From DASPHG01 sp963748315 (GTDB lineage: Bacteria; Actinomycetota; Thermoleophilia; Solirubrobacterales; Thermoleophilaceae), in NCBI GenBank assembly GCA_963748315.1, contig CAVVIK010000006.1, positions 992,001-1,056,000 of the forward strand: a stretch of 64,000 nucleotides of DNA, given 5' to 3'. Shown in pieces: positions 46,576 to 54,103 of the stretch. A program made the position numbers and the translations under genes. The notes under the pieces were generated by a model that was not told the DNA's origin, searched no databases, and saw only the letters and a program-made list of their open reading frames with translations. Position 1 is the stretch's first letter, and every line of letters starts with the position of its first letter.

Positions 46576-47387
46576 CCGCGGGCGCGTTCTTCGACCTCGA
46601 CAAGACGCTCATCGAGGGATCGAGCGCGATCCACTTCGGCCGCGCGGCGTATCGGCACGGCCTGATGACGCGCTCTCAGCTGGCGCGCGACCTGTGGGCG
46701 AACGTGAGGTTCCGCATGCGCGGATCGACCGACGCCGGCAGCGAGGCGCTCCGCCTCAGGATCCTCCAAGCGATTGCGGGCACGCGCGTCCGCGACCTCG
46801 AGCGGCTCGGGCACGAGGTCCTCGCCGGCGTCCTTCCGCGCGTGTATCCGGAGGTGTTGCGCGAGGCCTACGAGCACCAGGACGCGGGGCGGCGCGTCTT
46901 CATCGTCACGGCCGCCTCGCACGAGATGGCCGAGCTGATGGCGCATGTCCTGGTCTTCGACGGCGGTATCGGCACGCGCTCGGAGGTGCGGGATGGCGTC
47001 TACACGGGCGAGCCGGACGGGCCGTTCACCTACCGCGAGGGGAAGGCCGAGGCGATGCGCGAACGGGCGGCGGCGGAGGGGATCGACCTGTCCGAGTCGT
47101 ACGCGTACTCGGACTCGGAGTCGGACCTGCCGATGCTGCGCGTCGTCGGGCATCCGGTGGCCGTGAACCCCGACGCCGAGCTCGAGCGGATCGCGCGCGC
47201 CGAGGGCTGGCGGATCATGCGCTTCGACAAGCTGGCGCGCAGGTTGCGGATCGCCATGGTCGCGGCCGCGATTGCGCTCGTCGGCGGAGGTGGGGGCTAC
47301 GTGGCGGGCGAACTGCGCGAGCGCAGGCGGCGGGCTAGCCGACCTCTGCGTCTCGCGCGACTGTCCCGTAGCACCGGGCGCGCATGA
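46572..47387 (+). CDS. HAD-IB family phosphatase with C-terminal membrane segment
   Basis: 271 residues. Motif I FFDLDKTLIEGSS (nucleophile Asp and acid Asp), motif II VTAAS, motif III near YREGKAEAM and YSDSESDLPML with the Asp pair. The C-terminal ~50 residues contain IAMVAAAIALVGGGGGYVAG, a membrane segment, then a basic tail. HAD-IB enzymes include phosphoserine phosphatase-like and acyl-lipid-processing enzymes. Overlaps the upstream gene by 4 bases. Confidence 0.82.
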   Translation: MTAGAFFDLDKTLIEGSSAIHFGRAAYRHGLMTRSQLARDLWANVRFRMRGSTDAGSEALRLRILQAIAGTRVRDLERLGHEVLAGVLPRVYPEVLREAYEHQDAGRRVFIVTAASHEMAELMAHVLVFDGGIGTRSEVRDGVYTGEPDGPFTYREGKAEAMRERAAAEGIDLSESYAYSDSESDLPMLRVVGHPVAVNPDAELERIARAEGWRIMRFDKLARRLRIAMVAAAIALVGGGGGYVAGELRERRRRASRPLRLARLSRSTGRA

Positions 47388-48009
47388 GCCGCCGGACCGG
47401 GCGGCGCTTGCGGTTCGCGGCGCGGCGGAGGCACCTCCGCAGCGACCGCTGCGAGATTCGCCAGCCGTAATCGACCGTGTAGGTGACGGCGGGAAGCGCG
47501 CCCGGGTCGCGCTCGACCGGCGCGCCGAGGGCGATGCCGACGCCGATGTCCCTGAAGTCCGGGGCGAGCATCGTGAGCCGCTGGGTCGTGGCCTCGAGCC
47601 AGGCATCGACGATGCTCTTGGGCGTCGCGAGCGACCCGGAGGCCCACGCGATCGTCTCGCCGGCGTTCCATGTGATCCCGCGGTCGATGTAGCCCGCCTG
47701 TCGCATCCGGTCGAACGGATCGACGTCGGTGGGCGACTGGTGTGCGAAGTAGCCCTCGACGACCATGTCTTCGGCGTGCGCGTCGGCCGCCGTGGTGAGC
47801 CGGCCGTCACGCTCGAGCGGCGCGACGCCAGCACTCTTGCGCTCCTCGTTGTGGAGGCAGAGGACGGCTTCGCGGATCAGGTCGAGATTCTCCGCGGTCG
47901 GGACCGTGTTCTCGTTCTCGCAGGCGGCCACGGCCGGCGCGGCGCCGGTGAGGGCGAGGGCGCACGCGGCCGTGATCGCTGCGAGGAAAGTGCGAGATCC
48001 GTGGCTCAT
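47335..48009 (-). CDS. Secreted CAP/SCP-domain protein
   Basis: 224 residues from ATG 48009. Signal peptide MSHGSRTFLAAITAACALAL. CAP blocks: CLHNEERKSAGVAPLERDGR, AHAEDMVVEGYFAHQSP, NAGETIAWAS and WLEATTQRLTM. The conserved His/Glu of the CAP cleft are visible (HAED, FAH, AGE). The C terminus is strongly basic (RRCLRRAANRKRRPVRRLMR). Extracellular, role unknown. Its end overlaps the HAD gene tail. Confidence 0.83.
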   Translation of the reverse strand: MSHGSRTFLAAITAACALALTGAAPAVAACENENTVPTAENLDLIREAVLCLHNEERKSAGVAPLERDGRLTTAADAHAEDMVVEGYFAHQSPTDVDPFDRMRQAGYIDRGITWNAGETIAWASGSLATPKSIVDAWLEATTQRLTMLAPDFRDIGVGIALGAPVERDPGALPAVTYTVDYGWRISQRSLRRCLRRAANRKRRPVRRLMRARCYGTVARDAEVG

Positions 48010-48054
48010 CCTTGAACTCCGGGTCATGGTGCGTGCGCGGGAGAACCCTCGCAA

Positions 48055-48068
48055 TGGACATTCGTCCA
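48055..48068. promoter_or_regulatory. Short palindrome upstream of icmA
   Basis: TGGAC-ATTC-GTCCA, perfect 5-bp arms with a 4-base spacer, 26 bases before the mutase GTG and 46 bases before the divergent CAP gene. It could be an operator for either gene. Short enough to occur by chance. Confidence 0.3.
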
Positions 48069-48093
48069 GATTTCTCGCCCGTACACTCAAGGC

Positions 48094-49734
48094 GTGGCCG
48101 ACGAGACCCGTCTGACCGACGCCGAGCGCTGGTATCGCGAGAAGTATCTGCAGACGCCCGAGCGCGAGGCGCTCTTCTCCACGATGAGCGGAGAGCCCGT
48201 CAATCCGCTCTACACGGAGGAGGACGTCAAGCGCGACCCCGGCCTACCTGGCGAGTATCCATATACACGCGGCGTCTACCCGTCGATGTACCGGGGACGG
48301 CTGTGGACGTTCCGCCAGTTCGCCGGGTTCGGCACCGCCGAGGAGACGAACGAGCGCTTTCACTACCTCCTCGACCATGGCCAGACCGGCCTGTCGACGG
48401 CATTCGACATGCCGTCGCTCATGGGCCACGACTCGGACCACGCGCGCTCCGAGGGCGAGGTGGGTCGCGAGGGGGTCGCCATCGACACGCTCGACGACAT
48501 GGAGACGCTCTTCCAGGGCATCGATGTCGGCGAGGTCTCGACGTCGATGACGATCAACGCGCCGGCGTCGATCATGCTCGCCTTCTACGTCGTCGCGGCC
48601 GAGCAGAAGGGCATCCCGCCGGAGCGGCTGAGCGGCACCATCCAGACGGACATCCTCAAGGAGTACATCGCCCAGAAGGAGTGGTGCTTCCCGATCGAGC
48701 CGGCGATGCGGCTCGTCACCGACATGATCGAGTTCTGCTCCCGGCGGATGCCGCGCTGGCATCCGATCTCGATCTCGGGCTACCACATCCGCGAGGCGGG
48801 CTCGACGGCGCAGCAGGAGCTCGCGTTCACCCTGAAGGACGGGTTCACCTACGTCGAGCGCGCGATCGAACGCGGCGTCGACGTGGACGACTTCGCGCCG
48901 CGGCTCAGCTTCTTCTTCAACGCGCACCTCGACTTCTTCGAGGAGATCGCGAAGTACCGCGCCGCGCGCCGGATCTGGGCGCGCGAGATGCGCGATACCT
49001 ACGGCGCCAAGGACGAGCGCTCGCTGCTGATGCGGTTCCACTCGCAGACGGCTGGTGTGTCGCTGACCGCGCAGCAGCCGCTCAACAACGTCGTCCGCAC
49101 AGCCATCGAGGCGCTCGCAGCGGTGCTGGGCGGGACGCAGTCGCTGCACACGAACTCGTTCGACGAGGCGCTTGCGCTGCCGACTGAGGAAGCGGTGCGC
49201 GTCGCGCTGCGGACGCAGCAGGTCATCGCACACGAGACGGGTGTGACGAACACGATCGACCCGCTCGGCGGCTCCTACTTCATCGAGGCGCTCACCGACC
49301 GGATGGAGGAAGCCGCCTACGAGTACTTCCACAAGATCGACGAGCTCGGCGGGATGGTCGCGGCGGTCGAGCAGAACTACCCCCAGCGCGAGATCGCCGA
49401 GGCGTCGTTCCGCTACCAGCAGGAGGTCGACTCGGGCCAGCGCATCATCGTCGGCGTCAACGACTTCCGGCTCGAGGACGAAGAGGAACTCGAGATCCTC
49501 CGCATCCCGGTCGAGCTAGAGCGCAAGCAGATCGGGCGCATCCAGGCGGTGCGTGCTCGGCGCGACGGCGAGGCGGTCGAAGCCGCACTCGAGGCGCTGC
49601 GGGCGGCGGCGGCCGGGGACGCCAACCTGATGGAGCCCTTGCTCGATTGCGCCAGGACGCACTGCACGGAGGGTGAGATCGTGGAATCCCTCCAACGCGT
49701 TTTCGGAACTTACACCGAGTCGCCGGTTTTCTAG
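48094..49734 (+). CDS. icmA: B12-dependent acyl-CoA mutase large subunit, isobutyryl-CoA mutase type
   Basis: 546 residues, GTG start. Substrate-binding TIM barrel of the methylmalonyl-CoA mutase family, without the B12 domain: TRGVYPSMYRGRLWTFRQFA, LSTAFDMPSLMG, SGTIQTDILKEYIAQKEW, ISISGYHIREAG, FHSQTAGVSLTAQQPLNNVV. Two residues separate the mutases: methylmalonyl-CoA mutase has Tyr89/Arg207, isobutyryl-CoA mutase Phe80/Gln198. Here the equivalents are Phe76 and Gln194, offset by four at both positions. The split length (546 + ~133) also fits IcmA/IcmB. It interconverts isobutyryl- and n-butyryl-CoA. Confidence 0.82.
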   Translation: MADETRLTDAERWYREKYLQTPEREALFSTMSGEPVNPLYTEEDVKRDPGLPGEYPYTRGVYPSMYRGRLWTFRQFAGFGTAEETNERFHYLLDHGQTGLSTAFDMPSLMGHDSDHARSEGEVGREGVAIDTLDDMETLFQGIDVGEVSTSMTINAPASIMLAFYVVAAEQKGIPPERLSGTIQTDILKEYIAQKEWCFPIEPAMRLVTDMIEFCSRRMPRWHPISISGYHIREAGSTAQQELAFTLKDGFTYVERAIERGVDVDDFAPRLSFFFNAHLDFFEEIAKYRAARRIWAREMRDTYGAKDERSLLMRFHSQTAGVSLTAQQPLNNVVRTAIEALAAVLGGTQSLHTNSFDEALALPTEEAVRVALRTQQVIAHETGVTNTIDPLGGSYFIEALTDRMEEAAYEYFHKIDELGGMVAAVEQNYPQREIAEASFRYQQEVDSGQRIIVGVNDFRLEDEEELEILRIPVELERKQIGRIQAVRARRDGEAVEAALEALRAAAAGDANLMEPLLDCARTHCTEGEIVESLQRVFGTYTESPVF

Positions 49735-49738
49735 GCGC

Positions 49739-50074
49739 ATGCGCCGACTCTCCCTAGCAGTAGCAATCACGGCAATCCTCGTCCCGCTCGCCCACGCGGC
49801 GACGACCGAGGTGAAGGTCAAGGACAACTTCTTCAAGCCCGACCGGGTGGAGATCAAGAAGGGCGACAAAGTCCTGTGGCGGTGGAAGGGCTCCGACCTT
49901 CACAACGTCGCGGGCAAGAAGCCCGGGAGCAACAACATCGCCTTCGCGTCCGAGTTCAAGACGGACGGCAAGTACAGCCATCGGTTCCGCAAGGTCGGGA
50001 CCTGGAGGCTCCTGTGCGAGAACCATCCGCGCAAGATGCGGATGAAGGTGATCGTCAGTCCACCGGGATCGTGA
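49739..50074 (+). CDS. Exported cupredoxin (plastocyanin-like copper protein)
   Basis: 111 residues, 4 bases after icmA. Signal peptide MRRLSLAVAITAILVPLAHA. Type 1 copper ligands: DLHNVAG (His), LLCENHPRKMRM (Cys, His, Met). Single cupredoxin domain (~90 aa mature). Electron transfer or copper binding outside the membrane. Overlaps the convergent glycosidase gene by 20 bases. Confidence 0.82.
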   Translation: MRRLSLAVAITAILVPLAHAATTEVKVKDNFFKPDRVEIKKGDKVLWRWKGSDLHNVAGKKPGSNNIAFASEFKTDGKYSHRFRKVGTWRLLCENHPRKMRMKVIVSPPGS

Positions 50075-51610
50075 CGCCGTACTCGGAGTTGCCGCTCGAC
50101 CTCATCCAGCGCGCGCGGTAGGTCGCCGGCCCCTGGTACGGGGCGATGCGCAGGAAGAAGCCCTGCGCATCGGTCAGGAACGCCGGAGAATTGGCACCGC
50201 AGTTGGGGTCGCCCGCCGGGCGCGTCTCATATGTCTCGACAGGAGCCCAGGTGTCACCTGGTCCCTGCACCTCGACCTCGATCCGCTGACGGCCCTCCTT
50301 CGGCCGCACCTGGCCGAAGAGCACCACGAAGTCGCCGCCGGGCAGTGACTGCCTCTCCGCCCAGAACGGCAGCTTGAACGCCTGAACCGCCGGCTTCGGC
50401 TGGCCGTCGTTGAAGAAGAGCCCCGTCTGCCAGTCCCGCGACTCCTCGATCGGCCCTTTCGCGCCCCTTCGGCGGTGCGACGTCGTTCAAGAGGAACTGC
50501 GCGAACAATGAGACGTCGGCGCGTTTCCACGCCAGGAACGTGGCGAGCCCGTGGTAGCGCGCCTGCTGGCGCAGGCTGACGCCGCGGATGACGTCGGGCG
50601 GGTTGGTCTCGTAGCCGTACTCCGTGACGAAGACCGGGAGACGGGTCGTGATGCGCCCCGCGCTGTGGAGGCGCTCGAGTTCGGTGGAGAGCCGGTCGAG
50701 GTCGCCCAGCATGACGTCGTCCGGATTCGGGCTGGAAGCGTCCGGGCTGTCGTAGAGCGAGTACGGGTGGTGTGCATACCCGTCGGCCTGGAGCGGCTGG
50801 AAGCCGTCGCACTCGGGGCGCTCGAGCGGCCGGCCGCGCCGGTCGACGCACGCGAGCTCGCGCAGGAACCGCAGCGGCGGGATGCCGCGGGTGGGGCCGC
50901 GAGCCGAGGAGCCGAGCGCGGCCGTCCCGCCGAGCAGCACCTGGTTCTGCGAGTTGATGCGCTTGATCGAGGCGTAGGCCTCGTTGTGCATCTCGCGATA
51001 GAGGTGCGGCGAGCTCGGCTCCCATCTCCCGCCCACGCGCTCCCACTGCGGCAGTAGGAACGACGGGTGGTTGGGCTCGTTCCACGTCGTCCACAGGCGC
51101 ACGGCGGGCAGCCGGCGGTTGGGTCGCGCCGGGTCGCGGTGCCTGCCGCTGTAGCGACGGGCGACCGCCTCGGCGAACTGGCCGAAGAGCTGCGGGTCCG
51201 GTTTCCAGCGGTAGCGGCCGCGCCGAGCCCTGCGCTTGCGCTCGACGGCCCATCGCGGTGCCCAGAACGCGACATCGATCTGCGTGTCGAGACCGGCCGA
51301 TGTTCACGGCCTTGACCGCCCGGTCGAGCCGCGACCAAGGCTCACGTGGATATGCGTCCGGGTCCCCCGCGTTGAACTGCGGCTTCTTCCTGAGGTTGTT
51401 TCCGGGGGCGAGTGCCGACCACCCCGCGGTCAGCCGCACGCGGTCGACGCCCAGCGAGGCCATGCGCCGGGCCGCGCCCTGCACCTCGGCCGGCGTGCGG
51501 TGGAGCATCATCGCGTCGTCCTGCATCGTGACCGGCAGTGCACGGGCGTCGCCGCTCCCCCCGAGCGCCGCCGACACCAGCAACGCCAGGCTGCAGGTCA
51601 GCGGATCCAC
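50055..51610 (-). CDS. Secreted clan GH-A glycosidase-like protein (three or more frame changes)
   Basis: Probable start GTG 51610 (VDPLTCSLALLVSAALGG, a signal-like N terminus). Then AARRMASLGVDRVRLTAGWS and later LWTTWNEPNHPSFLLPQWER with the acid/base Asn-Glu-Pro. Nucleophile strand: LPVFVTEYGYETNPP. The C-terminal beta domain ends PATYRARWMRSSGNSEYG. Indels are needed near 51300, between 51300 and 51100, and near 50470. The NEP and TEYG motifs fit GH39/GH5-like clan A hydrolases. Substrate unknown. Confidence 0.65.
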
Positions 51611-51661
51611 AGGGCAATTCAACCCAACCTTGCGATCTCGGCGCGTAGACTGCCGCGGCCG

Positions 51662-52063
51662 ATGGAAGGAAGCAAGATCAGAGTGGTGGTCGCGAAGCCG
51701 GGTCTCGACGGCCACGACCGCGGCGCCAAGATCATCGCGCGCGCCCTCCGCGACGCCGGAATGGAGGTGATCTACACGGGCCTCCACCAGACGCCCGAGC
51801 AGATCGCCGAGACCGTCATCCAGGAGGACGCCCACGCGGTCGGCCTGAGCATCCTCTCGGGCGCGCATATGACGCTCGTTCCCCGCGTCGTCGACCTGCT
51901 GAAGCAGCAGGGGGCCGACGACGTCGTGGTGACCGTGGGGGGCACGATCCCGGCCGAGGACATCGACGAGCTGAAGAAACTGGGCGTCGCGCAGGTGTTC
52001 ACGCCGGGCGCGTCGACGCAGGAGATCGTCGACTACATCCGCGGCGCAGTTCCGGCAGCCTAA
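51662..52063 (+). CDS. icmB: B12-binding small subunit of acyl-CoA mutase
   Basis: 133 residues. Contains the base-off cobalamin motif GLDGHDRGAK (DxHxxG), then LHQTPEQIAETVIQEDAHAV, GLSILSGAHMTLVPRVVDLL, VVTVGGTIPAEDIDELKKLG and FTPGAST. This is the typical stand-alone B12 domain of split mutases. Partner of icmA at 48094-49734, from which it is separated by the cupredoxin and glycosidase genes. Confidence 0.88.
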   Translation: MEGSKIRVVVAKPGLDGHDRGAKIIARALRDAGMEVIYTGLHQTPEQIAETVIQEDAHAVGLSILSGAHMTLVPRVVDLLKQQGADDVVVTVGGTIPAEDIDELKKLGVAQVFTPGASTQEIVDYIRGAVPAA

Positions 52064-52113
52064 CCGCGGTTTTTCGAACTCCAGGGCGGATTAGTCGACC
52101 ACTCAGAGGGTTC

Positions 52114-52139
52114 GGACATCCTCCATCCGACGGATGTCC
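52114..52139. repeat. Inverted repeat upstream of collagen-like gene 1
   Basis: GGACATCC and GGATGTCC, perfect 8-bp arms with a 10-base loop. The right arm overlaps the TGTCCA element (52135-52140). Could be an operator of the promoter or a terminator of icmB; there is no T-run. Confidence 0.5.
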
Positions 52140-52160
52140 AGACATGCCAAAACGGGCTAA
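52135..52160 (+). promoter_or_regulatory. Shared promoter-like element of collagen-like gene 1
   Basis: TGTCCA (52135-52140), 14-base spacer, GGCTAA (52155-52160), 33 bases before the GTG start. The same pattern with exactly the same spacing precedes collagen-like genes 2 and 3. Confidence 0.6.
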
Positions 52161-52193
52161 ACTCACCCCCCGCGCGGGGTCGATGCCGCACCC

Positions 52194-53989
52194 GTGGGCA
52201 AGGTCGCACGGATGCGCTTTCTCGTTTGGGTCGCTGTCGGTGCTGTGCTTCTTTTCGCAGCACCCGCGCCCGGCGCGACCAGCTTTGCCTCACTCGCTAC
52301 GAAGGGCCTCAAGAGCGCCACCCAGGCGCTCGGCATCGCGAAGAAGGCCAAGAAGAAGGCGAAGCTCGCGATCACTCGCGCCGACGAAGCGCTCGACTAC
52401 GCCGAGACGATGAGCGTGGGCGAGGGCTCGACCGGACCGGAGGGTCCCGCGGGTCCCGCTGGTCCCAAGGGCGATACGGGTCCGCGCGGGCGCGAAGGGC
52501 GCTACGGGCGCGACAGGGCGCCACCGGCGCGACAGGGGCGACCGGTCCGCGTGGTCTACAGGGCATCCAGGGCGTGGCCGGTCCGCAGGGTCCGGCGGGT
52601 CCGTCTGGTCCTGCCGGTCCGCAGGGTGCGGCTGGTCCGGCCGGCGCTCAGGGTCCAGCAGGGTCCGGCGGGCGCTGACGGTCAGGACGGGGCGGATGGC
52701 TTGAACGGTGTCGACGGTGCGCAGGGTCCGGCTGGTCCGCGGCGGGTCCGGCTGGTCCGCAGGGCGCGCAGGGTGAGGCTGGTCCTGCCGGTCCGCAGGG
52801 TGCGGCTGGTCCGGCCGGCGCTCAGGGTCCGCAGGGCGAGCAGGGTCCGCAGGGTGCGCAGGGCGCGGCTGGTCAGGACGGCGCGGATGGCTTGAACGGT
52901 GTCGACGGTGCGCAGGGTCCGGCTGGTCCGGCTGGGTCCGGCTGGTCCGCAGGGCGCGCAGGGTGAGGCTGGTCCTGCCGGTCCGCAGGGTGCGGCTGGT
53001 CCGGCCGGCGCTCAGGGTCCGCAGGGCGAGCAGGGTCCGCAAGGTGCGCAGGGCGCGGCTGGTGCTGATGGCGCGACGGCTTGAACGGTGTCGACGGTGC
53101 GCAGGGTCCGGCGGTCCGGCGGGTCCGGCTGGTCCGCAGGGCGCGCAGGGTGAGGCTGGTCCCGCCGGTCCGCAGGGTGCGGCTGGCCCGGCCGGCGCTA
53201 GGGTCCGCAGGGTCCGGCGGGCGCTGACGGCCAGGACGGGCCGATGGCTTGAACGGTGTCGATGGTGCGCAGGGTCCGGCCGGTCCGGCTGGTCCGCAGG
53301 GCGCGCAGGGTGAGGCTGGTCCTGCCGGTCCGCAGGGTGCGGCTGGTCCGGCTGGCGCGCAGGGTCCGCAGGGCGCTCAGGGCCGCAGGGTCCGGCGGGC
53401 GCTGATGGTGCGGACGGCGCGGATGGCTTGAACGGTGTCGACGGTGCCGCAGGGTCCGGCTGGTCCGCAGGGTCCGGCTGGTCCGCAGGGCGCGCAGGGT
53501 CCGGCTGGTGCTGACGGTGCTGACGGCGCTGATGGCTTGAACGGTGTCGACGGTGCGCAGGGTCCGGCGGGTCCTCAGGGTCCGGCGGGTGCGCAGGGTC
53601 CGGCGGGTGCGCAGGGCGCGACGGGTCCGGCCGGTGCCGATGGCGCGACGGGTCCGCAGGGTCCCGCCGGGCCTCAGGGACCCGCGGGCGCGGACGCGAC
53701 GAACCTTTGGGCGGTGGTCAACTCGGACGGCACGCTTGCCCGTGGATCGGGCGTCGACTCCGTGACCAGGACCCAGGCCGGCAGGTATCGCGTCGACTTC
53801 AACCAGGCGGTCGACCAGTGCGCCTACAACCTGACGATCGCGCAGACGGGCACGACCGTGCCGACAACGCTCGACGGGCTCGGTCAGCCGGGCGGCGACG
53901 CGACCGGGACGGACCGGGTGATGGTCTACACCTGGAACACGAGCTTGGCCGCTACGGACAAGCCGTTCCATCTGACGGTCTTCTGCTAG
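52194..53989 (+). CDS. Collagen-like surface protein 1 (several frame changes)
   Basis: Signal peptide: MRFLVWVAVGAVLLFAAPAP (after GTG 52194, which is at the same distance from the promoter as in the sister genes). Then the shared ~46-residue helical module SFASLATKGLKSATQALGIA...AITRADEALDYAETM. A Gly-X-Y collagen-like region follows (~52430-53690), with GPAGPQGAQGEAGPAGPQG and DGADGLNGVDGAQ units repeated about six times. The C-terminal ~95-residue head is free of repeats (NLWAVVNSDGTLARGSGVDS, ending FHLTVFC). Frame changes occur throughout the GC-rich repeat but each restores GXY triplets. Likely a trimeric fibre on the cell surface. Confidence 0.75.
52676..53660 (+). repeat. Tandem collagen-like coding repeats
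   Basis: The string GATGGCTTGAACGGTGTCGA or a near variant recurs near 52694, 52885, 53077, 53242, 53420 and 53530, giving units of roughly 110-190 bases. These are coding GXY repeats, not CRISPR. High sequence identity suggests recent expansion or gene conversion. Confidence 0.8.
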
Positions 53990-54003
53990 CTCACGCAGTC
54001 AGG

Positions 54004-54034
54004 TACCCCGTCCCCTAAACGGGTTGACGGGGTA
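54004..54034 (+). terminator. Inverted repeat between collagen-like genes 1 and 2
   Basis: TACCCCGTC and GACGGGGTA, perfect 9-bp arms with a 13-base loop, 14 bases after the gene 1 stop and just before the TGTCCA box of gene 2. No T-run; may be a terminator or an operator. Confidence 0.5.
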
Positions 54035-54046
54035 GCCGTCCAAAGG

Positions 54047-54072
54047 TGTCCAGCCTGGGCATTCTTGGCTAA
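54047..54072 (+). promoter_or_regulatory. Shared promoter-like element of collagen-like gene 2
   Basis: TGTCCA (54047-54052), 14-base spacer, GGCTAA (54067-54072), 31 bases before ATG 54104. The leader after it (GGGG-x-CGAT, TGCC-x-C) also resembles that of gene 1. Confidence 0.6.
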
Positions 54073-54103
54073 ATCCTGCGAGGGAGGGGCCGATCTGCCA
54101 CGC

